Position numbers and translations under genes: made by a program. Positions 24,769 to 34,010 of a stretch of 64,000 bases of DNA are shown piece by piece (the first letter of the stretch is position 1; each line of letters opens with the position of its first letter). The notes under the pieces are model-generated. The model was not told where the DNA came from. It did not search any database and was given only the letters and a program-made list of their open reading frames with translations. Source of the DNA: Poseidonocella pacifica (GTDB lineage: Bacteria > Pseudomonadota > Alphaproteobacteria > Rhodobacterales > Rhodobacteraceae); contig NZ_FOJU01000003.1 of NCBI RefSeq assembly GCF_900111875.1, forward strand, positions 372,001 through 436,000, given 5' to 3'.

Positions 24769-25416
24769 TCAAGACCCGCTGCGCACCCCGATCCCAGCGG
24801 TGCGCAGCACCCATGGGCCAAGTTCCGTCAGCATTTGCGACATTGCCGCATCCAACGCCGGCACGATGGCCTGCGGCGTGGTCCCTGATGTCTCAGCCGC
24901 CCCGGCAAAGCTGCGCCGCGCAAGTACCGCAGCATCGTTTTCCCGGATAAGCGTAGCCGTCAAGGCGACGCGCGTGACCGTGCGTCCGTCCGCTGACACA
25001 TCCGCCTGAAGGTCGGTCAGTTCGGTCAGCAAGGCATAGTCGCCAACCGTCCCCAAAGGCCGCCGTCCAACGAAGCGAAACCCGCCGGAAGCTTCCATGC
25101 GACGCAGAATTACCGTCTGCACCATTTCCGGGGCCGGGTCGGTCCAACGGGCATCGGGCAAATAGCTCGCCTCAAGAGGACTGGGCCGTACGAGGATGCG
25201 ATCGGTATCCAATGCACCGGATACCGTTGGAAGCTCTACCGTGAGATCACTGCGCAGGCTGCCTGTCGCGGCAAAGCGAGCACCCTCTCCACGCAACTCA
25301 TAGGCATCGAGCGGTTCGGCTGCATCGCTGAGCGCGCCGATGGCCGAACACCCCGGAAGCGCGAGCAGGAAACACATCATAAGTGGCCGCAGCATGGCAA
25401 TCCTCACTTTTTTCAC
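24769..25416 (-). CDS. MCE-operon lipoprotein (PqiC-like ABC auxiliary lipoprotein)
   Basis: A 215-residue lipoprotein: hydrophobic signal then lipobox LPGC with Cys at about residue 23. The body matches the ABC-type transport auxiliary lipoprotein family (PqiC/DUF330). It would be anchored in the outer or inner membrane facing the periplasm and help an MCE lipid transporter. Its start overlaps the MCE gene's stop by 4 bases, so it is the last gene of this operon. No MlaC-type soluble carrier is present. Convergent with ggpS, 4 bases apart. Confidence 0.85.
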   Translation of the reverse strand: MKKVRIAMLRPLMMCFLLALPGCSAIGALSDAAEPLDAYELRGEGARFAATGSLRSDLTVELPTVSGALDTDRILVRPSPLEASYLPDARWTDPAPEMVQTVILRRMEASGGFRFVGRRPLGTVGDYALLTELTDLQADVSADGRTVTRVALTATLIRENDAAVLARRSFAGAAETSGTTPQAIVPALDAAMSQMLTELGPWVLRTAGIGVRSGS

Positions 25417-27149
25417 CGTCTGTACTCCGGCGTTCCGTTGTTGAGCAGGAACCGCGCCGGATCGCGCTCTATCCGCGTGGCAAGCGAGTCGAGTGTCGAA
25501 ATCAAGCGCCGCGTTTCTGCGCCGAGGCGCGTAAATTGCGGCAACCCCCCACTCACAAAGTCATTGATGGGCCCCCGCGCGCCCGTGACGATACCCGAAA
25601 GGTCCGAAAAGGCGACCCGCGCGGATTCGGCAGCAGCGCGAAGATCCTGCGAGGCAAGGGGGATTTCCTCGGAGACCTGCGCAACGGTTTGATCGAGGCG
25701 GCCTATCGCCCCGCGCAATGCGGTTGCGATTTCGTCGACGTCCTCGTTGATCACGCGGTCTGCCCCGTCGAATGTCCGCTCCGCCGCGGCCAGCGTTCGT
25801 TCGCCCGTCGCGAGAGCCCGCTCAATCGCGCCCAAGGTGGTGTTGGCACGGCTGAATGTCTCGGTCACTGTGGTCATGGTCAGTTGGGCATCATCGCTCA
25901 AACCTTCCAACCTGCCCGTCGTGGAGCTGAGGTCAGCAGCGATGGTGTCGATTGCGTTGCGTGCAGTTGTCGCCGCCGAACGAACGTCCGCCACGATGCC
26001 GGGCACGTCCTCGCCGACAGTCTGCGCTATCCCGTCCGCAGCTTGCCGGGCGCTGTCCATCGCCGCGCGGGTTTCAGCGACAAGCGCGGCACCATCCCCA
26101 TCCATCAGCGTCTCAAAAGAAACAGCCGCGCTTTCGACGGCATCAAGGGTCGCAACGAGGTCATCCACCATGATATCGGCCTCGGCGAGCAACTCGTCTG
26201 CCTGCGTCAGGCGCGCTGTGGCCGATATGCCGGTATCGCGCCATGTATCGAGAAGATCGCCCGCCTTGATCCCCAACTCATCCGTTTGCCGGCGGATGGA
26301 GGCGGAGGTTTGCGTCAGATCCGACATCGCCACCCGCAGATCGTCCGAGATAAAGTTCCCTGCCCGCTCGATGGTCGTCTGCGCGCTCTGGAGCGTTTGG
26401 GTACCTGCTTCGAAGGTGATCTCGGCCTTTTCGGACAGATCTTCGACCGCGACGATTGCGTCGTCTGCCAGCGTCAGAGTGCGCTCCACAGCCCCGGCGA
26501 TCCCTTCCAATTCACCGGTAAAGCGGGCAATCTCCGACACCGACTCGCCCACATTCGCAGCCACGGTCGAGAAATCCGAAAGCGTCTGGTCGAGCTTCTC
26601 GGAGGATGATTCCAGATTTAGAATGATATTCTCAACCCGATCGCGGTTCTCATCGGACAAAAGGCCGTTGACCTGTTCCGCGATCTCCAGAATCTCGGAC
26701 AGGAGTCGCGGCGCGTCCTGTGTCAGGCTCTGCAGCGTAGAGCGGTCGGATTCCAGCACCGGTATGTCGTCACCGTCGCCTTTGGCAAGCGGAGCGTCCG
26801 GATCACCCGAGGTAATCGCCACATAGGCCACGCCGGTGACCCCCTGGCTCTCGATTGTAGCCACGCTGTCTTCACGGATCGGCGTATCTGCGGCCACTTC
26901 AAGGCGCACACGAACGGTTCCGTCCTGGTCCTCCGAAAGCCGCAGTTCCACGACCTGTCCGACGCTGAGGCCCGCAAACCGAACGTCGGACGCGCGGTCC
27001 AGCCCACTGACGTTGTCGAAAAACGCATCGTAATAGGCAAACTGACGGTCAAGCTCCGCCTTGGAGAACCAGATGAAGAAGCCCATGAGGCCGAGGAAAC
27101 CGGCGAGGGTAAAGGCCCCGATCAGGATGAAGTTCGCGCGCGTTTCCAT
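25413..27149 (-). CDS. MCE domain protein, long periplasmic form
   Basis: A 578-residue protein: one transmembrane helix at about 9-27, one MCE (MlaD) domain at about 38-116, then some 420 residues of almost uninterrupted helix-forming sequence rich in Ala, Thr, Asp and Glu with many TxxAD/ERTLxxAE-like heptads. E. coli MlaD is about 180 residues, so the helical part could build a needle or tunnel across the periplasm, as in single-MCE-domain proteins with long helices. Partner of the ATPase and MlaE permease encoded upstream; substrate is probably phospholipid or sterol-like lipid. Confidence 0.9.
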   Translation of the reverse strand: METRANFILIGAFTLAGFLGLMGFFIWFSKAELDRQFAYYDAFFDNVSGLDRASDVRFAGLSVGQVVELRLSEDQDGTVRVRLEVAADTPIREDSVATIESQGVTGVAYVAITSGDPDAPLAKGDGDDIPVLESDRSTLQSLTQDAPRLLSEILEIAEQVNGLLSDENRDRVENIILNLESSSEKLDQTLSDFSTVAANVGESVSEIARFTGELEGIAGAVERTLTLADDAIVAVEDLSEKAEITFEAGTQTLQSAQTTIERAGNFISDDLRVAMSDLTQTSASIRRQTDELGIKAGDLLDTWRDTGISATARLTQADELLAEADIMVDDLVATLDAVESAAVSFETLMDGDGAALVAETRAAMDSARQAADGIAQTVGEDVPGIVADVRSAATTARNAIDTIAADLSSTTGRLEGLSDDAQLTMTTVTETFSRANTTLGAIERALATGERTLAAAERTFDGADRVINEDVDEIATALRGAIGRLDQTVAQVSEEIPLASQDLRAAAESARVAFSDLSGIVTGARGPINDFVSGGLPQFTRLGAETRRLISTLDSLATRIERDPARFLLNNGTPEYRR

Positions 27150-27166
27150 TGATTATGCTAATTGCC

Positions 27167-27940
27167 TCATTCGGCTGCGGTGGCAAGGGCCGCGCGAGCG
27201 CGCGGGCCGTGAAAATAGTCGTGAACCCATGGATGATCGACCTCTCGCATTTCCGCCATGGTTCCCGTGACAAGAACCTTCTTTTCGGCGAGCACCGCGA
27301 TACGGTCGCAACACGCTTGAAGACTATCGAGATCGTGCGTGACCATAAACACTGTCAGACCCAGCGCATCGGAAAGCCGCTCGATCAGCCGATCGAACTC
27401 GGCTGCCCCGATCGGATCCAGGCCCGCGGTCGGCTCGTCAAGAAAGACGATATCCGGATCGAGCGCGAGAGCACGAGCCAGCCCGGCCCGCTTGCGCATA
27501 CCACCCGAAAGCTCAGAGGGGTATTTGTCACCGGCGAGGTAGGGCAGCCCGGACATGGAAATCTTGAGATCAGCCAGCGCACGGCGGGTTTCATCGTCGA
27601 TATCGGCATCCCGCAAGGGGACTTCGACATTTTCACGCACAGTAAGCGAGGAGAATAGCGCACCGTCCTGGAACATGACCCCCCAGCGCTTGCGGATCGC
27701 CTGTCGCTTGGCTTCGCTCGCGGAGTTCAGCTCGACCCCAAGCACTTCGATCGTTCCGGCCGCTGGCGTCTGTAGGCCGACGATGGTGCGGAGCAGAACC
27801 GATTTACCCGTACCCGAGCCGCCGACGATCCCCAAAACTTCGCCGCGCTTCACGTCCAGATCCAGATTGTCGTGCACGACCTGCGAGCCAAACTGGTTGC
27901 GTATCCCGCGCAAGCGGATGATCGGATCCGGAGCGTTCAT
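27167..27940 (-). CDS. MlaF-type ABC transporter ATP-binding protein
   Basis: A 257-residue ATPase. Walker A VGGSGTGKS, signature LSGGMRKRAGLARA, Walker [13 protein letters not shown] and H-loop VTHDLDS are present; the GMRKR signature is typical of the MlaF family. ATG at 27940 overlaps the stop of the permease gene by 4 bases. Cytoplasmic engine of the MCE lipid transporter. Confidence 0.92.
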   Translation of the reverse strand: MNAPDPIIRLRGIRNQFGSQVVHDNLDLDVKRGEVLGIVGGSGTGKSVLLRTIVGLQTPAAGTIEVLGVELNSASEAKRQAIRKRWGVMFQDGALFSSLTVRENVEVPLRDADIDDETRRALADLKISMSGLPYLAGDKYPSELSGGMRKRAGLARALALDPDIVFLDEPTAGLDPIGAAEFDRLIERLSDALGLTVFMVTHDLDSLQACCDRIAVLAEKKVLVTGTMAEMREVDHPWVHDYFHGPRARAALATAAE

Positions 27941-29043
27941 ATTCCCAACTCCGCAAAAAAGATCGAGAAGAGCGCGTCGGCGACGATCACCATGAAAATG
28001 GCCGTAACGACCGCCTTGGACGTCATGATCCCGAGAGATTCCGCATTGCCCTTGACCTGCATCCCGGCGTGGCAGCCGACGATACCGATGATGAGGGCAA
28101 AGACCGGCGTCTTGACCAGACCCACGAAGACATGTGCAACATCCGTTCCCTCGACCAACCGGGTTCGGAACATCGCGGGCGAAATCCCCAGTTCCAGCCA
28201 CGACATGAGCGCCCCGCCCAGAAGCCCCGAGACATCCGCGATCAGCCCGAGGATCGGCAGCATCAAGAGCAGCGCCAGCACTCTTGGAACGATCAAGGCA
28301 TCGGCGGGGTCCACGCCCAAGGTACGCATTGCATCGACCTCTTCGCGCATCTTCATCGATCCGATTGCCGCAGTGAAAGAGGACGCCGTGCGCCCGGCCA
28401 CGATGATCGCCGTCAAGAGAACCCCCAACTCCCGAAGGACGGAAACGGCGATAAGATCGACGACAAAGACCTCCGCGCCGAACTGTCGCAATTGCGCGGC
28501 GCCCTGAAACGCCAGAACGATGCCGATCAAGAAGGCCATGAGCGCCACGATGGGCACAGCCTTGAGACCAACGTCCTGACAATGATGCGCCAGCGCAGTG
28601 AACCGAAAGGTTTTGGGATGCAGGATGGAAGCGAAGAGACGCGCGAGGAAGAGACCGAGGTACCCGCTCAGCGCCGAAAAGAATTTCCCCGCATCCGCCA
28701 TCTTGCGGCCCAGCGCTTCGAGGCGATCAAGTGGGCTTCTTCGGCTGGATTTCTCAGGATCGGGTTTAGGCCACGCAGAGGAAACCGCATCAAGGATATC
28801 CTCATGCGCCCGTGAGCCGCCGAATATCCGCAGATCGCGGGAATCCCTCGCGGCCACCAAGGCCCAGGAACCGGCAGAGTCCAGCCGATCAACCTCGGAG
28901 ATATCAATAGAGCCGTTGGCACCCGAAAGGGCATCCCGCAAGCGGCCTAAATGCGCAAGCGTCGCATCTCCGCGCAGGATCAAACCGCCCTCGGCCGTTT
29001 CTATCTCAAGGTCGCCCCCTGGGGCGACCGCGCCGTCATTCAT
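27937..29043 (-). CDS. MlaE-family permease fused to an N-terminal STAS domain
   Basis: A 368-residue protein. Residues 1-90 resemble a STAS domain (DISEVDRLDSAGSWALVAAR), the counterpart of the separate MlaB protein of E. coli; from about residue 130 on is the MlaE permease with five helices (FRFTALAHHCQDVGLKAVPIVALMAFLIGIVLAFQ..., AGRTASSFTAAIGSMKMREEVDAMRTLG). The fusion makes the MlaB function part of the permease. First gene of the four-gene MCE operon. No obvious promoter was recognised in the short gap to ubiK. Confidence 0.92.
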   Translation of the reverse strand: MNDGAVAPGGDLEIETAEGGLILRGDATLAHLGRLRDALSGANGSIDISEVDRLDSAGSWALVAARDSRDLRIFGGSRAHEDILDAVSSAWPKPDPEKSSRRSPLDRLEALGRKMADAGKFFSALSGYLGLFLARLFASILHPKTFRFTALAHHCQDVGLKAVPIVALMAFLIGIVLAFQGAAQLRQFGAEVFVVDLIAVSVLRELGVLLTAIIVAGRTASSFTAAIGSMKMREEVDAMRTLGVDPADALIVPRVLALLLMLPILGLIADVSGLLGGALMSWLELGISPAMFRTRLVEGTDVAHVFVGLVKTPVFALIIGIVGCHAGMQVKGNAESLGIMTSKAVVTAIFMVIVADALFSIFFAELGI

Positions 29044-29107
29044 CTAAAGATGCTCCACGCAGGTCACGGCAGAGACTAGAGTGGAGTCGCACCAGAGGCC
29101 AGTGGGA

Positions 29108-29359
29108 TCAGTTCGAAGAGAGTTTGGCTTCGATCTCGGACAGCCGCGCCTTGAGGCTTTCGTTTTCCTCACGGGCCTTCTGAGCCATCGTGCGCACAGC
29201 GTCGAATTCTTCGCGGGTCACGAAATCACGGTCGGCAAGCCACCTGTCTACCATCGAACTGACAGCAGTCTCGGCTTCCTGACGCGCGCCTTGGGCGACG
29301 CCCATCGCGTTGGTCATGAGTTGCGATATGTCGTCCATGATCTTGTTGCGGGTCTGCAT
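29108..29359 (-). CDS. ubiK: UbiK-like ubiquinone biosynthesis accessory factor
   Basis: An 83-residue coiled-coil protein of the UbiK/YqiC (BMFP) family: N-terminal amphipathic helix ([23 protein letters not shown]), middle [21 protein letters not shown], and a C-terminal coiled coil. In E. coli UbiK binds UbiJ and palmitoleic acid and is needed for efficient aerobic ubiquinone synthesis. ATG at 29359 has GGAGG upstream. Divergent from lgt. Confidence 0.85.
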   Translation of the reverse strand: MQTRNKIMDDISQLMTNAMGVAQGARQEAETAVSSMVDRWLADRDFVTREEFDAVRTMAQKAREENESLKARLSEIEAKLSSN

Positions 29360-29452
29360 GGTATCCTCCGGTTCGGGTTTCCCCCTATATGGTTCTCCGA
29401 TGGCCATCCCACAAGGTTGACTTCAACCACTGCCCAAAGGCAGAGATGCCAC

Positions 29453-30346
29453 ATGTTAGCAGCCCTCCCCTTTCCGGACATATCGCCGGACCTCTTCACC
29501 GTTTCGCTTGGCGCGATGACCTTTTCGTTGCGGTGGTACGCCTTGGCTTACATCGCCGGATTGCTCATTGGTTGGCGCATCGTAGTCTATGCGGTCCGGC
29601 GTCCGCGTCTTTGGCCGGCGGACACTCCGCCACTGACGGCGGCACAGGTCGAGGACCTACTGTTCTGGATCATACTCGGGGTGGTGATTGGAGGGCGGCT
29701 TGGCTTCGTTCTGTTCTACCAACCAGCCTATTTCGCCCAGAACCCTGCGGAGATACTCAAGGTCTGGCAAGGCGGGATGTCGTTTCACGGCGGGTTCGCA
29801 GGCGTAATCGTAGCGACGCTCCTTTTTTGCCGCCGGAATGCCGCACCCTTTCTCTCAGTGACCGATTCACTGGCGCTTGCCGCCCCGCCCGGACTGCTTC
29901 TTGGCAGGCTTGCGAATTTCATCAATGGAGAGTTGTGGGGCCGCCCCACCGATGTGCCGTGGGCCGTCGTCTTTCCCATGCCGCAGGCACAGGACTGCCC
30001 CGGGATCGCAGGCATCTGCGCGCGTCATCCCTCGCAGCTCTACGAAGCGGCGCTCGAAGGTCTGTTGCTCGGTGGCGTTCTCTTGGCGCTCGCCTTTGCA
30101 ACTGGCCTGCTAAGGCATCCCGGGCGGGCCGCCGGCGTTTTCCTCACGGGCTACGGCCTTGCGCGTTTCCTCGTGGAACTTGTGCGCCAACCAGACGCCC
30201 AGTTCATGAGCCCTGACAACCCGGTAGGATATGCCCTGCAACTCGGCTCGTTCGGACTGACCATGGGCCAGATCCTTTCGCTTCCGATGATCGCGCTCGG
30301 CGTTTGGCTTATTCTACGCGTTTCTCCCAGCACGCGCCCAGCATGA
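29453..30346 (+). CDS. lgt: Lgt, prolipoprotein diacylglyceryl transferase
   Basis: A 297-residue inner-membrane enzyme transferring diacylglycerol from phosphatidylglycerol to the lipobox cysteine of prolipoproteins. About seven membrane helices; the signature [13 protein letters not shown], the SFHGGFAG loop and [10 protein letters not shown] are present. ATG at 29453 is the natural start; the longer open frame upstream overlaps ubiK on the other strand. The 3' end overlaps the methyltransferase gene by 4 bases. Confidence 0.95.
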   Translation: MLAALPFPDISPDLFTVSLGAMTFSLRWYALAYIAGLLIGWRIVVYAVRRPRLWPADTPPLTAAQVEDLLFWIILGVVIGGRLGFVLFYQPAYFAQNPAEILKVWQGGMSFHGGFAGVIVATLLFCRRNAAPFLSVTDSLALAAPPGLLLGRLANFINGELWGRPTDVPWAVVFPMPQAQDCPGIAGICARHPSQLYEAALEGLLLGGVLLALAFATGLLRHPGRAAGVFLTGYGLARFLVELVRQPDAQFMSPDNPVGYALQLGSFGLTMGQILSLPMIALGVWLILRVSPSTRPA

Positions 30347-31410
30347 CCCCCCTTGCCCAAAAAGAGATCCGCCGACGTATCGCCGAGCAGGGCCCGATCA
30401 CGCTTGCCGACTACATGGCCGAATGCCTGATGCATCCCCAATACGGGTATTACAGCACACGCGACCCATTCGGCACCGCAGGCGATTTCGTGACCGCACC
30501 AGAGATCAGTCAGGTGTTCGGAGAGTTGATCGGGCTTTCTATCGCGCAAAGCTGGCTCGATCAGGGCGCGCCACCTGCATTCGTGCTCGCCGAACTCGGT
30601 CCGGGGCGCGGGACTCTCATGGCGGACCTTTTGCGCGCCACTCGGTCCGTTCCCGGGTTTCACGCAGCGCTAAAGTTACATCTGGTAGAGGCCTCTCCCA
30701 CCCTGCGCGCAGCGCAGGCGGCCCTCCTCGCCGACGCGGAGCCTGTCTTCCATGACAGCCCCCAAGATCTGCCGCCCGACAAGCCGATCTGGCTTGTGGC
30801 GAATGAATTCTTCGATGCCCTCCCCATAAGACAGTTTCAAAGGCAAAAAGACGGCTGGCGTGAGCGGCTTGTCGGTTTCTCAGAAGGTGAGCTTGGATTT
30901 GGGCTTGGCGCCGTAACCGCCCCCCCTTCATTGGCGCATCGCATGGATGACACGCGCGTGGGTGACATCGTTGAGATCTGCCCCGGTGCCACGACAATAG
31001 CTGTAGAGATCGGCGAGCGGATCAAAGCCCACGGAGGCGCAGCTATTTTGATCGACTATGGCGATTGGCACGGCTTGGGCGATACGTTTCAGGCAATCCG
31101 CAAGCATGCCCCGGTCGATCCCTTTGCAGAACCGGGGAACGCGGACCTCACCGCGCACGTGGATTTTGAGGCAATCGCCCGCGCCGCGCCTTGCGCCCAT
31201 AGCCAGCTGACCCCGCAGGGCACTTTCCTCGACCGCCTCGGGATTGCGGCCCGTATCGAGATCCTGTTGCGCCGCGCCACGCCCGCGCAATCCGAAAGCC
31301 TGCGCGCTGCATTTCGGCGCTTGACCGACCCGGGGGAAATGGGCTCTGTATTCAAGGTGATGTCACTTCACCCTACCGATGCACCCCCACCAGCCGGGCT
31401 CATGCAATGA
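30343..31410 (+). CDS. SAM-dependent methyltransferase, MidA/NDUFAF7 family
   Basis: A 355-residue class I methyltransferase. Typical family elements: [14 protein letters not shown]-like opening ([22 protein letters not shown] region), the SAM loop [14 protein letters not shown] and [10 protein letters not shown]. The mitochondrial homologue NDUFAF7 dimethylates an arginine of a complex I subunit, so a role in NADH dehydrogenase assembly is possible, not proven for bacteria. Middle gene of lgt-midA-pgeF with 4-base overlaps on both sides. Confidence 0.88.
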   Translation: MTPLAQKEIRRRIAEQGPITLADYMAECLMHPQYGYYSTRDPFGTAGDFVTAPEISQVFGELIGLSIAQSWLDQGAPPAFVLAELGPGRGTLMADLLRATRSVPGFHAALKLHLVEASPTLRAAQAALLADAEPVFHDSPQDLPPDKPIWLVANEFFDALPIRQFQRQKDGWRERLVGFSEGELGFGLGAVTAPPSLAHRMDDTRVGDIVEICPGATTIAVEIGERIKAHGGAAILIDYGDWHGLGDTFQAIRKHAPVDPFAEPGNADLTAHVDFEAIARAAPCAHSQLTPQGTFLDRLGIAARIEILLRRATPAQSESLRAAFRRLTDPGEMGSVFKVMSLHPTDAPPPAGLMQ

Positions 31411-32159
31411 CGCTTGAGATCCTTACCTCCGACGCCTTGGGCACCCTCCGCCATGGCTTCTTCACCCGCCGCGGCGGAGCCTCTTCTGGCGTATTTGAAG
31501 GGCTCAACTGTGGCCGCGGCTCGAGCGATCAGGACGAAATCGTACGAATCAATCGGGCGCGCGTCGCCGAAGCGATGAACGTCGCGCCTGATGATCTGTA
31601 TGGAGTTCACCAAATCCATTCCGCGACTGTCATCCGCGCGGAACCCGGCACCGGATCACCGCAAGCAGATGCCCTTGTCACATCAACACCCGGCATTGCT
31701 ATCTCCGTTCTGACAGCCGATTGCGCGCCGGTCCTTTTCGCTGATGAGGCTGCTGGCGTGATCGGCGCTGCGCACGCGGGCTGGCGCGGAGCGATCGAAG
31801 GCGTTCTGGAAGCAACACTGGATGAGATGATCGCCCTTGGCGCTGAGCGCGGCAGGATCACGGCGGTCATCGGTCCCACGATAAGTCAGCGCGCCTATGA
31901 AGTTGGCCCAGAATTTCTGGAAACCTTCGTCGTCGATGACCCTAGCAACGCGCGATTCTTTTCCGGCGGCAAGAATGACCGTATGCATTTCGATCTGCCG
32001 GGTTTCATTCTGGGGCGGCTTCGCGCCGCAGGTGTCGGTGAGGCCGAATGGATTCGCCACTGCACCTACTCGGACGAAGCCCGCTTCTACTCTTACCGCC
32101 GCAGCACCCACCGTCAGGAAGCGGACTACGGCAGGCTGATTTCCACGATCCGCCTTTAG
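31407..32159 (+). CDS. pgeF: PgeF, peptidoglycan editing factor (YfiH/laccase-domain)
   Basis: A 250-residue protein of the multicopper-polyphenol-oxidase-like YfiH family. The family metal/active-site residues are visible in LTADCAPVLF, AAHAGWRGA and the HCTYSDE segment near the C-terminus. In E. coli it removes L-Ser wrongly put in place of L-Ala in peptidoglycan stems; human FAMIN homologues act on purine nucleosides. Overlaps the MidA-like gene by 4 bases and the next minus-strand gene tail-to-tail by 4. Confidence 0.92.
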   Translation: MTLEILTSDALGTLRHGFFTRRGGASSGVFEGLNCGRGSSDQDEIVRINRARVAEAMNVAPDDLYGVHQIHSATVIRAEPGTGSPQADALVTSTPGIAISVLTADCAPVLFADEAAGVIGAAHAGWRGAIEGVLEATLDEMIALGAERGRITAVIGPTISQRAYEVGPEFLETFVVDDPSNARFFSGGKNDRMHFDLPGFILGRLRAAGVGEAEWIRHCTYSDEARFYSYRRSTHRQEADYGRLISTIRL

Positions 32160-32656
32160 GCCGAACGACTCAGCCGCTCTTCCAGCACTTCGAAGGGTAC
32201 GCCCGGCTCATCCTTGGCCACACGGATCACCAGAGATGTCTTGACGCTCCCCACGTTGGGCGCGGTGAGCAGTTCCGAGGTCAGAAAACTCTGAAATGTG
32301 CTGAGATCGGGGGCCACGCATTTGAGCATGAAATCCACCTCACCGTTCAGCATGTGGCATTCCCGTACGAGCGGCCAGTTGCGGCAGCGTTCCTCGAAGG
32401 CAGAGAGATCGGCCTCCGCCTGACTTTGCAGTCCGACCATCGCAAAGACCCGCACTTCGAATCCCAGCTCCCGCGTATCCACGTCAGCATGATATCCGGT
32501 GATGTATCCCGCTTCTTCGAGCGTTCGGACGCGGCGTAGGCAGGGCGGCGCGGAGATACCGACCCGCCTGGCAAGCTCGACATTCGTCATTCGGCCGTCG
32601 GCCTGCAGTTCGGCAAGTATCTTGCGATCGATCGGGTCGAGGCGTGAAGTCGGCAT
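32156..32656 (-). CDS. Lrp/AsnC family regulator, divergent from trxB
   Basis: A 166-residue feast/famine regulator: HTH with DPIDRKILAELQADGRM and SAPPCLRRVRTLEE, then a RAM domain. ATG at 32656 follows GGGAG. It is divergent from trxB over 185 bases, an arrangement I recall in several alphaproteobacteria. The target set may be amino-acid metabolism in general, as with Lrp proper. It is one of three Lrp/AsnC genes in this window; the other two have clear neighbour targets. Confidence 0.9.
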   Translation of the reverse strand: MPTSRLDPIDRKILAELQADGRMTNVELARRVGISAPPCLRRVRTLEEAGYITGYHADVDTRELGFEVRVFAMVGLQSQAEADLSAFEERCRNWPLVRECHMLNGEVDFMLKCVAPDLSTFQSFLTSELLTAPNVGSVKTSLVIRVAKDEPGVPFEVLEERLSRSA

Positions 32657-32841
32657 GTTAACGCTCCCATTTTTGCGAAAGTTTATCTGATGGCAGAGCA
32701 AGCCGCAATTAAGTTTCACACTTCCGCAAGATCGTTATTTGCATCCGACGAGATTGCTTCGCGTGCATGGCCGCTTTCCGGGGGTTTCAACCACGAGGAC
32801 CGGTCGCTATATCAAGCCGGAACTTTCGCAGGGGACACCAC

Positions 32842-33786
32842 ATGAGCGAGACACGGCACACCAAGGTTTTGATCATCGGCTCCGGCCCGGCGGGCTATAC
32901 CGCTGGCGTCTATGCCAGCCGCGCCATGCTCGAGCCGATCCTCGTTCAGGGAATCGAACCCGGTGGCCAGTTGACCACGACCACCGAGGTCGAAAACTGG
33001 CCCGGCGATACCGAGGTGCAAGGCCCCGACCTGATGGTGCGGATGGAAGCACACGCCAAGGCGATGGGCTGTGAGATCATCGGCGACATCATCACCAAGC
33101 TTGATCTCGACCAGCGCCCCTTCACCGCTCATGGCGACAGCGGCACGACCTATACCGCCGACGCTGTAATCCTCGCCACTGGCGCGCGGGCCAAATGGCT
33201 GGGTCTTCCCACCGAGGAGGCCTTCAAGGGCTTTGGGGTTTCGGCTTGCGCGACCTGCGATGGCTTTTTCTATCGCGAGCAAGAGATCGTCGTGATCGGC
33301 GGCGGCAACACCGCCGTGGAAGAAGCGCTGTTTCTGACCAATTTCGCCTCCAAGGTCACGCTGGTGCATCGCCGCGATGAGCTGCGCGCGGAACGTATCC
33401 TTCAGGACCGACTCGCAAAGAACCCAAAGATTGAAACCCTGTGGTTCCACGAGCTTGTCGAGGTGTTCGGCACCGACATGCCCAAGGGTGTCGAAGGGGT
33501 CCGGCTTCGCGATGTCAGAACTGGCGAGATCCGGGAACTGGCCTGCAAGGGTGTTTTCATCGCGATCGGCCATGCCCCGGCGAACGAGTTGGTGAAGGAC
33601 GTTCTGGAAACGCATATGGGCGGCTATGTCGTCACGCAGCCGGACAGCACCGCGACCTCCATTCCCGGCGTCTTTGCCGCGGGTGACCTGACCGACCACA
33701 AGTACCGTCAGGCCGTGACAAGCGCCGGAATGGGCTGCATGGCAGCGCTGGAGGCCGAACGCTGGCTCGCCGAACACAGTGACTGA
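32842..33786 (+). CDS. trxB: Thioredoxin-disulfide reductase
   Basis: A 314-residue FAD/NADPH enzyme. FAD loop [18 protein letters not shown], redox-active C-A-T-C in [15 protein letters not shown] loop [11 protein letters not shown] and the C-terminal [13 protein letters not shown] are all as in bacterial TrxB. It keeps thioredoxin reduced, which in turn serves the APS reductase CysH. ATG at 32842; an upstream in-frame ATG at 32767 would add 25 residues with no similarity. Confidence 0.96.
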   Translation: MSETRHTKVLIIGSGPAGYTAGVYASRAMLEPILVQGIEPGGQLTTTTEVENWPGDTEVQGPDLMVRMEAHAKAMGCEIIGDIITKLDLDQRPFTAHGDSGTTYTADAVILATGARAKWLGLPTEEAFKGFGVSACATCDGFFYREQEIVVIGGGNTAVEEALFLTNFASKVTLVHRRDELRAERILQDRLAKNPKIETLWFHELVEVFGTDMPKGVEGVRLRDVRTGEIRELACKGVFIAIGHAPANELVKDVLETHMGGYVVTQPDSTATSIPGVFAAGDLTDHKYRQAVTSAGMGCMAALEAERWLAEHSD

Positions 33787-33883
33787 TCCGGCGCGGTGGC
33801 TGGCTGGCGATAGCCTGCCGCTTGCTCAATCCTGCAATTGCTCAGCGTTTAGGCGCTTTGTTGCTTACAAGCTATGCGCTACA

Positions 33884-33900
33884 CGAAATGCAGCATTTCG
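33884..33900. repeat. Hairpin CGAAATG/CATTTCG upstream of sat/cysC
   Basis: A perfect 7-base stem with a 3-base loop at 33884-33900; the left arm's core CGAAATG recurs directly at about 33913-33919. It lies in the 224-base gap between trxB and sat/cysC, 110 bases before the latter's ATG. It may be a regulator site for sulfate activation or an RNA structure; there is no T-run, so it is not a clear terminator of trxB. Confidence 0.4.
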
Positions 33901-34010
33901 CCTCGTCCGGGCGAAATGATGACGCGATGGCTTGAAATCTTTGCCCACCTGAGTCTATGGCCTGCGCGACCCGTTGACCGGTCCACAACCATTGAAGCGA
34001 GATCCTTTAC

